Origin: Pseudomonadota bacterium
GTDB taxonomy: Bacteria; Pseudomonadota; Gammaproteobacteria; Steroidobacterales; Steroidobacteraceae
DNA length: 35,821 nucleotides
Reading direction: 5' to 3'
Assembly: GCA_021805275.1 (NCBI GenBank)
Contig: JAJZFQ010000052.1
Span: 1 to 35,821, forward strand
Below are positions 15,423-23,121 of the stretch, one piece after another; the stretch's first letter is position 1; the number at the start of each line of letters is the position of its first letter. Position numbers and translations under genes: made by a program. The notes beneath the pieces were generated by a model, which did not search any database, had not been told where the DNA came from, and saw only the letters and a list, made by a program, of their open reading frames with translations.

Positions 15423-16403
15423 ATGGCCTTGCGTCTGGTACAGATCGAAGCGGACGGCGTGCGCTCTGTCGCGGCGCTGGTGGATGCCGAGTGGGTTGAG
15501 CCGCTGGCGGATGCGTCGAGTCTCTATGCACTGGCGAGCAGTGCGTTGGCCGACGGCCTCACCTTGGCGCAGGCGGTCGAGCGACGGCGCACGGGCCGGC
15601 GTGTGGCGCTCGAAGGCCTGCGACTGCTCGCGCCGATCGACCACCCCGATCCGGCACACCTCTATCTGACCGGGACGGGACTGACGCACCTCGGGTCGGC
15701 GGAAAGTCGCGACAAAATGCACGCCCTCGCGGCGACCGAGGCGGGCCAGACCGACTCGATGCGCATCTTCCGGGAGGGGCTCGAGGGCGGCAAGCCCGCG
15801 CCCGGTACGCCTGGCGTCCAGCCGGAATGGTTCTACAAGGGCAATGGCTCGAGCGTCGTGCCGCATGGTGCGCCACTTCAATCCCCGGCGTTCGCGCTCG
15901 ACGGCGGTGAGGAACCCGAAATCGCCGGGATCTACCTGATCGACGCCGACGGAGTGCCGCGGCGGCTCGGGTTCACCCTCGCCAACGAGTTCTCCGATCA
16001 CGTCACGGAGCGTCACAACTACCTGTGGCTCGCGCACTCCAAGCTGCGTCCGGTGGCCCTCGGCGCGGAGCTTCTGGCCGGTGCGCTGCCGGCGGACGTA
16101 CGTGGCATGAGCCGCATCTACCGCCAGGAGCGGGTGCTGTGGGAGAAGCCGTTTCTCACCGGCGAGGCCAACATGTCGCACTCCCTTGCGAACCTCGAAC
16201 ACCACCACTTCAAATACGACCAATTCCGCCGGCCGGGTGATGTGCACGTGCACTTCTTCGGCACCGCGACCCTTTCGTTCGCCGATCAGATCCGCGTTGC
16301 GGTGGGTGATGTCTTTGACATTCGTGCCGACGCCTTCCTGCTGCCGCTGCGCAACCCCCTGGCGCGCAGCGCGGCCTTGAGCGTAGTGCCCCGTCCGTTG
16401 TGA
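15423..16403 (+). CDS. FAH-fold protein of the GguC/AraD1 type, sugar-acid catabolism
   Basis: A 326-residue protein. The N-terminal 100 residues are a small alpha/beta domain; the rest is a fumarylacetoacetate-hydrolase fold. The C-terminal block 'LTGEANMSHSLANLEHHHFKYDQF' followed by 'RRPGDVHVHFFGTATLSFAD' matches, from memory, GguC/AraD1-family proteins found beside sugar ABC transporters and pentonate pathways. Conserved 'HNYLWLAHSKLRP' and 'EEPEIAGIYLI' include the expected acidic metal ligands. The likely role is dehydration or cleavage of a 2-keto-3-deoxy sugar acid in the cytoplasm, feeding the semialdehyde dehydrogenase next door. The ATG has GGGAG six bases upstream; a GTG four codons earlier is less likely. 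A 2,4-diketo-3-deoxy-fuconate hydrolase role is an alternative. Confidence 0.82.
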   Translation: MALRLVQIEADGVRSVAALVDAEWVEPLADASSLYALASSALADGLTLAQAVERRRTGRRVALEGLRLLAPIDHPDPAHLYLTGTGLTHLGSAESRDKMHALAATEAGQTDSMRIFREGLEGGKPAPGTPGVQPEWFYKGNGSSVVPHGAPLQSPAFALDGGEEPEIAGIYLIDADGVPRRLGFTLANEFSDHVTERHNYLWLAHSKLRPVALGAELLAGALPADVRGMSRIYRQERVLWEKPFLTGEANMSHSLANLEHHHFKYDQFRRPGDVHVHFFGTATLSFADQIRVAVGDVFDIRADAFLLPLRNPLARSAALSVVPRPL

Positions 16404-16432
16404 GCACGCGCCGCATCGTGCGGCGCGTGCTC
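16402..16432. terminator. Perfect 14-pair bidirectional terminator hairpin
   Basis: GAGCACGCGCCGCA (16402-16415), loop TCG, TGCGGCGCGTGCTC (16419-16432) is a perfect inverted repeat between two convergent genes, and includes the last two bases of the FAH-fold gene's TGA. It can serve both strands. No T-run follows on either side. Confidence 0.7.
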
Positions 16433-16441
16433 AAGCCCGGA

Positions 16442-18022
16442 TCACTCCGCTCGGCCGAGCCGACGCTCGCCATCGAATCGGTGCGGCCAGTGTGGCAGCT
16501 CATCGGCGCGCAACTCAGGCGGCAGCAGTGCATCGGCAAACCCCTGATAGCACACGGGGCGCAGAAAGCGTTCGATCGCGAGTGTCCCGACCGAAGTGCT
16601 GCGGCCATCCGCGGTCGCCGGGAAAGGCCCGCCATGCACCATCGCGTGGCAGACCTCCACGCCGGTGGGCCAGCTGTTGACGACGATGCGCCCGGCCTTG
16701 CGCTCGAGCGTCGCCAGCAGTTCCTGCGCGAGGGGCTGATCGGGCGCGTCCATCTGCAACGTCGCGGTCAATTGGCCTTCGAGCCGTTCGAGCGTCTCGC
16801 GCAGTTCCCCGACGGTGCGGCAGCGTACGATGAGCGACGCGGGCCCGAAGGTCTCTTCGGCGAGTCTCGGTCGGTGCACCAGCGACTCGGCGGTCACGCT
16901 GAACAGTGCCGCGCGCGCACCGTTCTGATCACCGGCGCTGCTCTGCGCGAGCAGCTCGGCGCCCTCAGTGCCCATTCGCTCGACGCCGCGGACGTAGTTA
17001 CGCTGAATGCCCTCCGTCAACATCACGGCGGGGCTGATCGCCTCAAGCGCCGCACCGGCGGCCTCGATGAAACTCTGCAGGCCCTCGCCCTCGAGGGCGA
17101 GTACGAGCCCGGGGTTGGTGCAGAACTGACCGACCCCGAGCGTGAGCGAGGCGACGAACTCGCGCGCCAGACTGGCAGCGCGCCCGGCCAGCGCGGCCGG
17201 CAGGAGCACCACGGGGTTGATGCTGCTCATCTCGGCGTAGACGGGGATGGGCTCGGGACGCTCGGCTGCGATCTTCATCAACGCGAGTCCGCCGGCACGC
17301 GAGCCGGTGAACGCGACGGCGCGAATGCGCGCATCGGCGACCAGCGCTGCGCCGAGCGCGGTGTCCGGACCGTTCAGCAGCGAGAAGACGCCTTCGGGCA
17401 TATCGGTCTCAGCCGCCGCAGCCACGATCGCCCGTGCGACCCACTCGCTGGTGCCGGGATGGGCCGGGTGACCTTTGACCACGATCGGGCAGCCGGCGGC
17501 GAGCGCCGCGGCGCTGTCGCCGCCGGCGACGGAAAACGCGAGCGGGAAATTGCTGGCGCCGAAAACGGCCACCGGCCCGCACGGGATCTTGCGCAGCCGA
17601 ATATCCGGGCGGGGCGCCGGCGCGCGCTGCGCCAGCGCCGAGTCGACGCGCAGGCCGAGCCATTCGCCGGCACGCAGCTCCTCGGCGAACAGCCGCAGCT
17701 GCCCCACGGTGCGGGCCCGCTCTCCGGTGAGGCGCGCCAGGGGCAACGCCGTCTCGAGGTGAGCGCGCGCGAGCAGATCCTCGCCCTGAGCGAGAATCTG
17801 TCCTGCAATCGCCTCGAGGAACTCCGCGCGCCGCCGCGGCGGCCGGCTGCGGTAGGAATCGAAGGCCGCCTCTGCCAGCGCGCAGGCCGCCTCGAGTTCC
17901 GCGCTTCCGGCGGCGCTGAAGGCGGGCATGAGAGCCTCGCCGCGGGCCGGGTCGATGGCCCGGAAGTGTTGCGCGGTGCTCGCGCGCCGGCGACCGATGA
18001 ACAGTTCTCCAGTCAGTGCCAT
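16442..18022 (-). CDS. NAD(P) aldehyde dehydrogenase, 2-oxoglutarate semialdehyde type
   Basis: A 526-residue cytoplasmic aldehyde dehydrogenase, the length of the long KGSADH group used in oxidative pentose and glucarate pathways. 'FIGRRRA..', 'FGASNFPLAFSVAGGDSAAALAAGCPIVVKGHPAHPGT' region, Asn158, general base Glu264 in 'VYAEMSSINPV' and nucleophile Cys301 in 'GVGQFCTNPGL' are all present, as is the family C-terminal 'NSWPTGVEV..MVHGGPFPAT'. It would oxidise 2-oxoglutarate semialdehyde to 2-oxoglutarate. It converges with the FAH-fold gene, whose product could make that semialdehyde, and is divergent from the aldose dehydrogenase across 131 bases. The ATG at 18022 has a GAGGAG site twelve bases upstream, somewhat distant. 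Confidence 0.88.
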   Translation of the reverse strand: MALTGELFIGRRRASTAQHFRAIDPARGEALMPAFSAAGSAELEAACALAEAAFDSYRSRPPRRRAEFLEAIAGQILAQGEDLLARAHLETALPLARLTGERARTVGQLRLFAEELRAGEWLGLRVDSALAQRAPAPRPDIRLRKIPCGPVAVFGASNFPLAFSVAGGDSAAALAAGCPIVVKGHPAHPGTSEWVARAIVAAAAETDMPEGVFSLLNGPDTALGAALVADARIRAVAFTGSRAGGLALMKIAAERPEPIPVYAEMSSINPVVLLPAALAGRAASLAREFVASLTLGVGQFCTNPGLVLALEGEGLQSFIEAAGAALEAISPAVMLTEGIQRNYVRGVERMGTEGAELLAQSSAGDQNGARAALFSVTAESLVHRPRLAEETFGPASLIVRCRTVGELRETLERLEGQLTATLQMDAPDQPLAQELLATLERKAGRIVVNSWPTGVEVCHAMVHGGPFPATADGRSTSVGTLAIERFLRPVCYQGFADALLPPELRADELPHWPHRFDGERRLGRAE

Positions 18023-18153
18023 GTGAACGTCATGCTCCTCGTCAAGTGTGGTGAGGGGAAGCGACCATCCAATCTCGCGCAGTATGATGCCGGGACCGAT
18101 GGTGCACGGTGGCGCGTGCCGATGTCGAATATTGCTGCGGAGTGAATCAATAC

Positions 18154-18912
18154 ATGACAGCCCTGTATACGGACCTGAAAGACCAGGTCGTGCTGGTGAC
18201 CGGTGGCGGATCCGGGATCGGTGAGGCCATCGTGCGGCAGTTCGCCGCGCAGCACGCGCGGGTCGGGTTTCTCGACATCGCAGACGCGCCGTCGCGCGCT
18301 CTGGTGGCCGAACTGACCGCCGCCGGCGCGACGGTGCATTTCGAGCATTGCGATCTGACGAACATCGAGGCGCTGCGGCGCGCGATTGCGGCCGTCGCCG
18401 AGCGCTTGGGTCCCATCCAGGTGCTGGTCAACAATGCCGCGAGCGACGAGCGGCATGCCACCGAAGAGGTGACCGAAGCGCTGTGGGACAGCAGGATCGC
18501 GGTGAACCTCAAACAGCAGTTCTTCTGCGCACAGGCGGTGCTGCCGGGGATGAAGACGGCCGGCGGGGGCTCGATCATCAACCTCGGGTCGATCTCGTGG
18601 ATCATCGGCCAGGGCGGCATGGTCGCCTACACCGCCTCGAAATCCGCGGTGCTCGGGCTGACCCGCTCGCTGGCCCGGGACTTCGGCCCGTACGGTATCC
18701 GTGTCAATGCAGTGGCCCCAGGCTGGATCATGACCCCGCGTCAGCTGGAGAAGTGGGTGAATCCGCAGACCGAGCAGGAGATCAATGCCCGGCAGTGCCT
18801 GAAGCGCCGGCTGCAGCCCGCGGAGGTCGCCAACGTCATCGTGTTTCTCGCCTCCGAGGCGGCCAGCGCCTGCACCAGCCAACAGTACATCGTCGATGGC
18901 GGCTGGGTGTAG
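18154..18912 (+). CDS. SDR aldose 1-dehydrogenase, D-xylose dehydrogenase (XylB)-like
   Basis: A 252-residue short-chain dehydrogenase. TGGGSGIG (16-23), 'FLDIAD' with Asp41 (NAD preference), 'LVNNAASDERH', catalytic Ser146 in 'NLGSISW', Tyr159 and Lys163, 'AVAPGWIMTPRQLEKW', 'ARQCLKRRLQP' and C-terminal 'YIVDGGWV' follow, from memory, Caulobacter D-xylose 1-dehydrogenase. It would oxidise a free aldose (xylose, arabinose, galactose or fucose) to the lactone. I use the ATG at 18154; a GTG four codons earlier is possible. A -10-like TATGAT lies at 18083-18088. It is divergent from the semialdehyde dehydrogenase and converges with the GntR gene 17 bases beyond its stop. Confidence 0.87.
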   Translation: MTALYTDLKDQVVLVTGGGSGIGEAIVRQFAAQHARVGFLDIADAPSRALVAELTAAGATVHFEHCDLTNIEALRRAIAAVAERLGPIQVLVNNAASDERHATEEVTEALWDSRIAVNLKQQFFCAQAVLPGMKTAGGGSIINLGSISWIIGQGGMVAYTASKSAVLGLTRSLARDFGPYGIRVNAVAPGWIMTPRQLEKWVNPQTEQEINARQCLKRRLQPAEVANVIVFLASEAASACTSQQYIVDGGWV

Positions 18913-18929
18913 CGTGCTGCAGGCGGGGC

Positions 18930-19724
18930 TCACCGCGGCGCTCTGCAGCGTCGCTTGCGCTGCTCGATGCGCTGGGCACCGGAGTTGATCACGGCGAGGA
19001 TGCTGCGCGCGGCGCGCGGCCCGTCGCCGGCCTCGATCGCCTCGACCACGGCGGCGTGACCGGCAAGGCTCGCGGCGTGATCGCCGGGGTCATCGGCCGG
19101 GGAGCTGTAGGTGAACGAGGCGACCAGAGCGGTTTCGATGACGCTCGCGATGGAGCGGATCAGCGGGTTGCCCGACGCGGTGCCGATCGCCAGATGAAAG
19201 TCGAGGTCGACCGCCGCGAAGCTCTGGCGAGAGTGGTCGGCCCGCCCGATCTGCCGCACGCACTCGCGCAGCCGCGCGAGGTCCTCAGGGTCGCGCCGCC
19301 GCGCGGCGAGCGCGGCGGCGGCTGGCTCGAGCGCGCGGCGGATCTCGGTGAGCGTTTCCAGGAACGCATCATCGAGTCCCAGGCACAGCCGCCAGGCGAG
19401 TACGTCCGCATCGAAATAATTCCAGTACACGGCATCGCGCACCCGGGTGCCGACGCGAGTCTTCGGTATCAGGAATCCCTTCGCCGCGAGCGTCTTCATC
19501 ACTTCACGCAGCACGGTACGCGAGACCTGGAAGCGCTCGCCGAGCTCGGCCTCCGCGGGCATGGTGCTGCCCGGGGGATATCGGCCCTGCAGCAGCTCGG
19601 TGCCGAGCACCGCCGCGATCTGATCGTGGCTCGATTTGGCACGCTCCGGATCGAGCAGGCTGCAGCGCGGTACGGGACGGGCAGCGCCGCCGTGCCGCGT
19701 CTTCAGACGGTCATCCGCGCTCAT
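18930..19724 (-). CDS. GntR-family regulator, FadR/DgoR subgroup (second copy)
   Basis: A 264-residue regulator. The winged helix spans roughly residues 30-95 ('QIAAVLGTELLQGRYPPGSTMP', 'LGERFQVSRTVLREVMKTLAAKGFL', 'PKTRVGTRVRD'), followed by the sugar-acid-regulator linker 'YWNYFDADVLAWRL' and an FCD domain with 'EIRRALEPAAAALAA', 'VDLDFHLAIGTASGN' and 'GHAAVVEAIEAGD'. I use the ATG at 19724, preceded by AAGG; two upstream in-frame ATGs (19751, 19766) lie within about 20 bases of the predicted transcription start. It sits between the aldose dehydrogenase and an aldehyde dehydrogenase gene and probably controls the sugar block and itself. Confidence 0.9.
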   Translation of the reverse strand: MSADDRLKTRHGGAARPVPRCSLLDPERAKSSHDQIAAVLGTELLQGRYPPGSTMPAEAELGERFQVSRTVLREVMKTLAAKGFLIPKTRVGTRVRDAVYWNYFDADVLAWRLCLGLDDAFLETLTEIRRALEPAAAALAARRRDPEDLARLRECVRQIGRADHSRQSFAAVDLDFHLAIGTASGNPLIRSIASVIETALVASFTYSSPADDPGDHAASLAGHAAVVEAIEAGDGPRAARSILAVINSGAQRIEQRKRRCRAPR

Positions 19725-19757
19725 GAGAGCCTTGTCAGCACTATGATGCATTAGTGA

Positions 19758-19782
19758 ACCATCCATTTACCATCGAATTATA
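19758..19782 (-). promoter_or_regulatory. GntR gene promoter with ATGG-repeat operator candidate
   Basis: On the minus strand TATAAT (19782-19777) is a perfect -10 box. Directly downstream the strand reads ATGGTAAATGGATGGT, with three ATGG repeats, at the expected transcription start: a good site for autorepression. GTAAATGG (19770-19763) also occurs just downstream of the permease -10 box at 15305-15298. No clear -35 is visible. Confidence 0.45.
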
Positions 19783-19911
19783 GGTCGAATCACCGGCCGC
19801 CGGGCACTGAGACGCATCCGCCGGATGCCGGCCCGCTCTATAGGAAGACGGTCGCGCGGTCGAAAGCCTCCCCGGGGCGCTTTCGGCCGCCTCGCGCGCT
19901 ATCCTGGGCCC

Positions 19912-21366
19912 ATGACCTCGGACACCCCGCAGCCTTCCCTCGACACGCGCCTGCTGATCGGTGGCGAACGCGTACCCGGACTCGGTGCCGCCGAGTCCAT
20001 CCTCGATCCGGCCACCGGGGAGCGGATTGCCACCGTAGCCGAAGCCTCGCCCGAGCAGCTCGAGGCCGCCGTACAGGCCGCCGCCGATGCGTTCGAAGCC
20101 TGGTCGCAGACCACGCCGGCGCACCGAGCACGGCGGCTGCTCGACCTCGCGGCGCACCTCGAGCGCGAGGCGGAGGGCTATGCCGCGCTCGAGTCGCGCA
20201 ATACCGGCAAACCCCTTCAGGCGATGCGCCAGGACGAAATGCCCGGGATCATCGACGTGTTCCGCTTTTTTGCCGGCGCCGTGCGGGTCCAGACCGGCCC
20301 ACTTGCGGCGGAATACGCCCGTGGGCACACCAGCATGATTCGCCGCGACCCCGTCGGGGTGGTCGCGTCCATTGCGCCCTGGAATTACCCTCTGATGATG
20401 GCGGCGTGGAAGCTCGCACCGGCGCTCGCAGCGGGCAACACCGTCGTGATCAAGCCGTCAGAGCAGACGCCGCTCACGATGCTGAAGCTCGCCAGTGCGC
20501 TGAACGACGTGCTGCCGAAGGGCGTGGTCAATGTCGTCTGCGGCCGCGGCGAGACGGTCGGCGCCCCGTTGGTGGCGCACCCTCGCGTGCGCATGGTCTC
20601 GCTGACGGGCGATGTGGCTACGGGGCAGAAGGTCCTTGCGGCGGCTGCCGGCACTCTGAAGCGCACGCACCTGGAGCTCGGCGGCAAGGCGCCGGTCATC
20701 GTCTTCGCGGATGCGGATCTCGAATCGCTCGCCGCCGGAATGCGCGTGTTCGGGTTCTACAACGCGGGCCAGGATTGCACCGCGGCCTGCCGGCTGTACG
20801 TGCAGGCCCCCGCGTTCGAGCGCGTCGTCGATGCTGTTACGCAGGCGGCCCGCACGCTCACCGTGGGCCTGCAGACCGATCGCGACGTCGACATGGGGCC
20901 GGTCATCTCCGCGGAACACCGCGCTCGCGTTGCGGGCTTCGTGACGCGGGCGGCCCGCGAGCGGCACATCACCGTGACCACCGGCGGACAGTCCCGGGCC
21001 GGGGCGGGCTTCTTCTACGAGCCGACGGTGATTGCGGGGGCGCGCCAGAGTGACGAGATCGTGCAGCGCGAGATCTTCGGGCCGGTGGTGACACTGACGC
21101 CGTTCACCGATGCCACACAGGTGGTGCGCTGGGCCAACGACTCCGAATACGGCCTGGCCTCATCGGTCTGGACACGGGATGTCGGCTTGGCGATGCAGGT
21201 CGCCGCCCGGCTGCAGTACGGCTGCACCTGGATCAATACCCACGGGACCTTCGCCCGCGAGATGCCGCATGGCGGGTTCAAGCGCTCCGGCTACGGCAAG
21301 GACCTCTCGATGTATGCGCTCGAGGACTACACCGTGCCGCGACACGTCATGGTCAGGCTCGGCTGA
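19912..21366 (+). CDS. patD: Aldehyde dehydrogenase, gamma-aminobutyraldehyde dehydrogenase type
   Basis: A 484-residue NAD-dependent aldehyde dehydrogenase. '[24 protein letters not shown]' with Asn158, base Glu255 in 'LELGGKAP' and nucleophile Cys289 in '[16 protein letters not shown]' are intact; the last motif and '[31 protein letters not shown]' (two stretches) follow, from memory, E. coli PatD/YdcW, which oxidises 4-aminobutyraldehyde in putrescine breakdown. The ATG is unusual in having no ribosome site; TATCCT ends only six bases upstream (19900-19905), so a leaderless transcript is possible. It is divergent from the GntR gene. Its place in a sugar block leaves open a different aldehyde substrate, such as lactaldehyde or betaine aldehyde. 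Confidence 0.85.
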   Translation: MTSDTPQPSLDTRLLIGGERVPGLGAAESILDPATGERIATVAEASPEQLEAAVQAAADAFEAWSQTTPAHRARRLLDLAAHLEREAEGYAALESRNTGKPLQAMRQDEMPGIIDVFRFFAGAVRVQTGPLAAEYARGHTSMIRRDPVGVVASIAPWNYPLMMAAWKLAPALAAGNTVVIKPSEQTPLTMLKLASALNDVLPKGVVNVVCGRGETVGAPLVAHPRVRMVSLTGDVATGQKVLAAAAGTLKRTHLELGGKAPVIVFADADLESLAAGMRVFGFYNAGQDCTAACRLYVQAPAFERVVDAVTQAARTLTVGLQTDRDVDMGPVISAEHRARVAGFVTRAARERHITVTTGGQSRAGAGFFYEPTVIAGARQSDEIVQREIFGPVVTLTPFTDATQVVRWANDSEYGLASSVWTRDVGLAMQVAARLQYGCTWINTHGTFAREMPHGGFKRSGYGKDLSMYALEDYTVPRHVMVRLG

Positions 21367-21391
21367 GTTCCCCTGAGATCGCGGCGCCGGG

Positions 21392-21422
21392 TTGACACGG
21401 CGCAACTCCTTTGCGATATGGT
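21392..21422 (+). promoter_or_regulatory. Sigma70-like promoter for the GH39 gene
   Basis: TTGACA at 21392-21397 is a perfect -35. GATATG (spacer 17) or TATGGT (21417-21422, spacer 19) can serve as -10. The predicted start is about 50 bases before the ATG at 21477, so the glycosidase has its own promoter after the upstream aldehyde dehydrogenase. Confidence 0.55.
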
Positions 21423-21476
21423 AGCGGGTCGCCTCGAGCGACATTCGCATCGGCTTGCCGTCGTCAAGAGACCGCC

Positions 21477-23117
21477 ATGAATCATCGCCAACACCTTTCC
21501 GTTTTGTTCGTCGCGTTGGTCTGCTGTCTGTGCTCGGGATGTCATTCGGCCGCCACTCCGCCCAGCGGAACGCCCGCCGCTGCGTCGGCCGGCGCGTCGC
21601 CCAGCGCAGCGACCGACGTACTGAACGTCAATGCAGCTGCTCCCGGCACCCCGTTCCCCCACTTTTGGGAACACATGTTCGGCTCGGGGCGGGCGGTACT
21701 TGTGTTGCGGGCGAATTATCAGCACGACCTCGCGATGATGAAGGCGTCGACCGGCATTCGCTACGTGCGCTTCCATGGACTGCTTGACGATCATGTAGGA
21801 CTTGCCGACGGCCATGCGGCATTGTTTTATGACCGGCAAGCCGCACTGCCGTCCGGCCAACGGGCGGGTTCGCGCTACAACTTTTCCTACGTCGATCAGA
21901 TCATGGACGCGTTGCTCGCTCATGGGGTACGCCCCTATGTCGAATTGGACTTCATGCCGACGGCATTGGCGAGCAATCCACGGATGGTACAGGGATTTTG
22001 GTATCACCCGAATGTCTCCCCGCCGCGCAGTTACGCCGCATGGGATCAGATGATCAAGGCGTTGGCACGCCACTTCATCGCCCAATACGGGATCAATGAG
22101 GTCTCGAAGTGGTATTTCGAGGTGTGGAATGAGCCGAATCTGAGTTTCTGGGGCGGAGTACCGAAACAGAAGACGTACTTCAAACTCTACGATCAGACGG
22201 CGCGGGCGCTGACGAGCGTCAGTCCGCGCCTGCGCGTCGGGGGGCCCGCGACCGCCCAGGCCGCATGGGTCAGCGCCTTTCTGCGCCACGTCAAGCGCGC
22301 GCATGTGCCGATCGATTTCGTCAGCACGCATGTCTATGGCAACGATACGCCCGAGAACGTGTTCGGCAAGCCGGGGAAGATTTCCCGCCACACCATGGTC
22401 TGCCGGGCGGTGCGCAAGGTGCACGGGGAGATCGCGCGCTCGCCGTATCCGCACCTGCCGCTCATTCTCTCGGAGTTCAACGCCAGCTATAGCAACGAGC
22501 CGGACGTCACCGACACGCCCTACATGGGGCCGTGGATTGCGAGCACCGTCCGCCAATGCGCCGGCCTGCTGCACGCCATGAGCTACTGGACCTTCTCGGA
22601 TGTTTTCGAGGAGGGCGGGGTGATCCGCAAGCCCTTCTACGGTGGCTTCGGGCTGATCGCCGAAGATGACATTCCCAAACCCGCGTTCAATGCCTTTGTT
22701 CTGCTGCACAAGCTCGGCCACACGCGACTCGAGCCGCAGGTCAAATCCGCGCTCGTCACGCGTACCCGCACCGGCTCGCTCGTCGTGGCGCTCTGGAATT
22801 ACGCACCGGCGGACGGTTCCGGCCCGCACTACACCCCGCCGCCCGCGCACCGCTCCGATCGTGTCTTCGTGGTCCGGGTGGGCCACTTCCCGGCCGGCGC
22901 GAGCGGGCTGCTGTGGCGGGTCGATGATCGACACAGCAACGTTCTGCAGCTGTTCGATGCGATGGGTAGACCGTCCTGGCCGACGCCGCAACAAATCGCC
23001 GAACTGCGCAAGGCGGGGCGGCTCGCTGCCCCGCAACGGGTGCACCTGAACCACGGGCGCATCGAGGTACGCGTGCCGCAGCACGGCCTCGCGCTGCTGC
23101 TGCTGCGCCGGGACTGA
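21477..23117 (+). CDS. GH39 glycosidase (beta-xylosidase-like) lipoprotein
   Basis: A 546-residue secreted enzyme. The first 22 residues are a Cys-rich signal ending 'VCCLCSGC', most simply a lipoprotein signal with Cys22 as the acylated residue, though Cys instead of Leu/Val/Ala precedes the S-G-C. A 25-residue Ala/Ser/Pro linker follows. The (beta/alpha)8 domain has 'GIRYVRFHG', the acid/base Glu219 in 'FEVWNEPNLSFW' and the nucleophile Glu333 in 'LILSEFNASY', both in family 39 context; a beta-sandwich C-terminal part ends in 'GLALLLLRRD'. GH39 enzymes release xylose, and some iduronate or arabinose, from glycans. Beside an XylB-like dehydrogenase a pentosidase role fits. It converges with the MFS gene, four bases apart. 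Confidence 0.87.
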   Translation: MNHRQHLSVLFVALVCCLCSGCHSAATPPSGTPAAASAGASPSAATDVLNVNAAAPGTPFPHFWEHMFGSGRAVLVLRANYQHDLAMMKASTGIRYVRFHGLLDDHVGLADGHAALFYDRQAALPSGQRAGSRYNFSYVDQIMDALLAHGVRPYVELDFMPTALASNPRMVQGFWYHPNVSPPRSYAAWDQMIKALARHFIAQYGINEVSKWYFEVWNEPNLSFWGGVPKQKTYFKLYDQTARALTSVSPRLRVGGPATAQAAWVSAFLRHVKRAHVPIDFVSTHVYGNDTPENVFGKPGKISRHTMVCRAVRKVHGEIARSPYPHLPLILSEFNASYSNEPDVTDTPYMGPWIASTVRQCAGLLHAMSYWTFSDVFEEGGVIRKPFYGGFGLIAEDDIPKPAFNAFVLLHKLGHTRLEPQVKSALVTRTRTGSLVVALWNYAPADGSGPHYTPPPAHRSDRVFVVRVGHFPAGASGLLWRVDDRHSNVLQLFDAMGRPSWPTPQQIAELRKAGRLAAPQRVHLNHGRIEVRVPQHGLALLLLRRD

Positions 23118-23121
23118 GCGC

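Noticed and set aside
16400..18145. A 581-codon open frame on the plus strand
   Set aside because: Antisense to the semialdehyde dehydrogenase, which has intact catalytic residues; no domain and no ribosome site in the antisense frame.
19861..19885. Inverted repeat CGAAAGC/GCTTTCG before the aldehyde dehydrogenase gene
   Set aside because: Seven pairs with an 11-base GC loop could be an attenuator or operator, but nothing else supports a function and such stems are frequent at this GC content.
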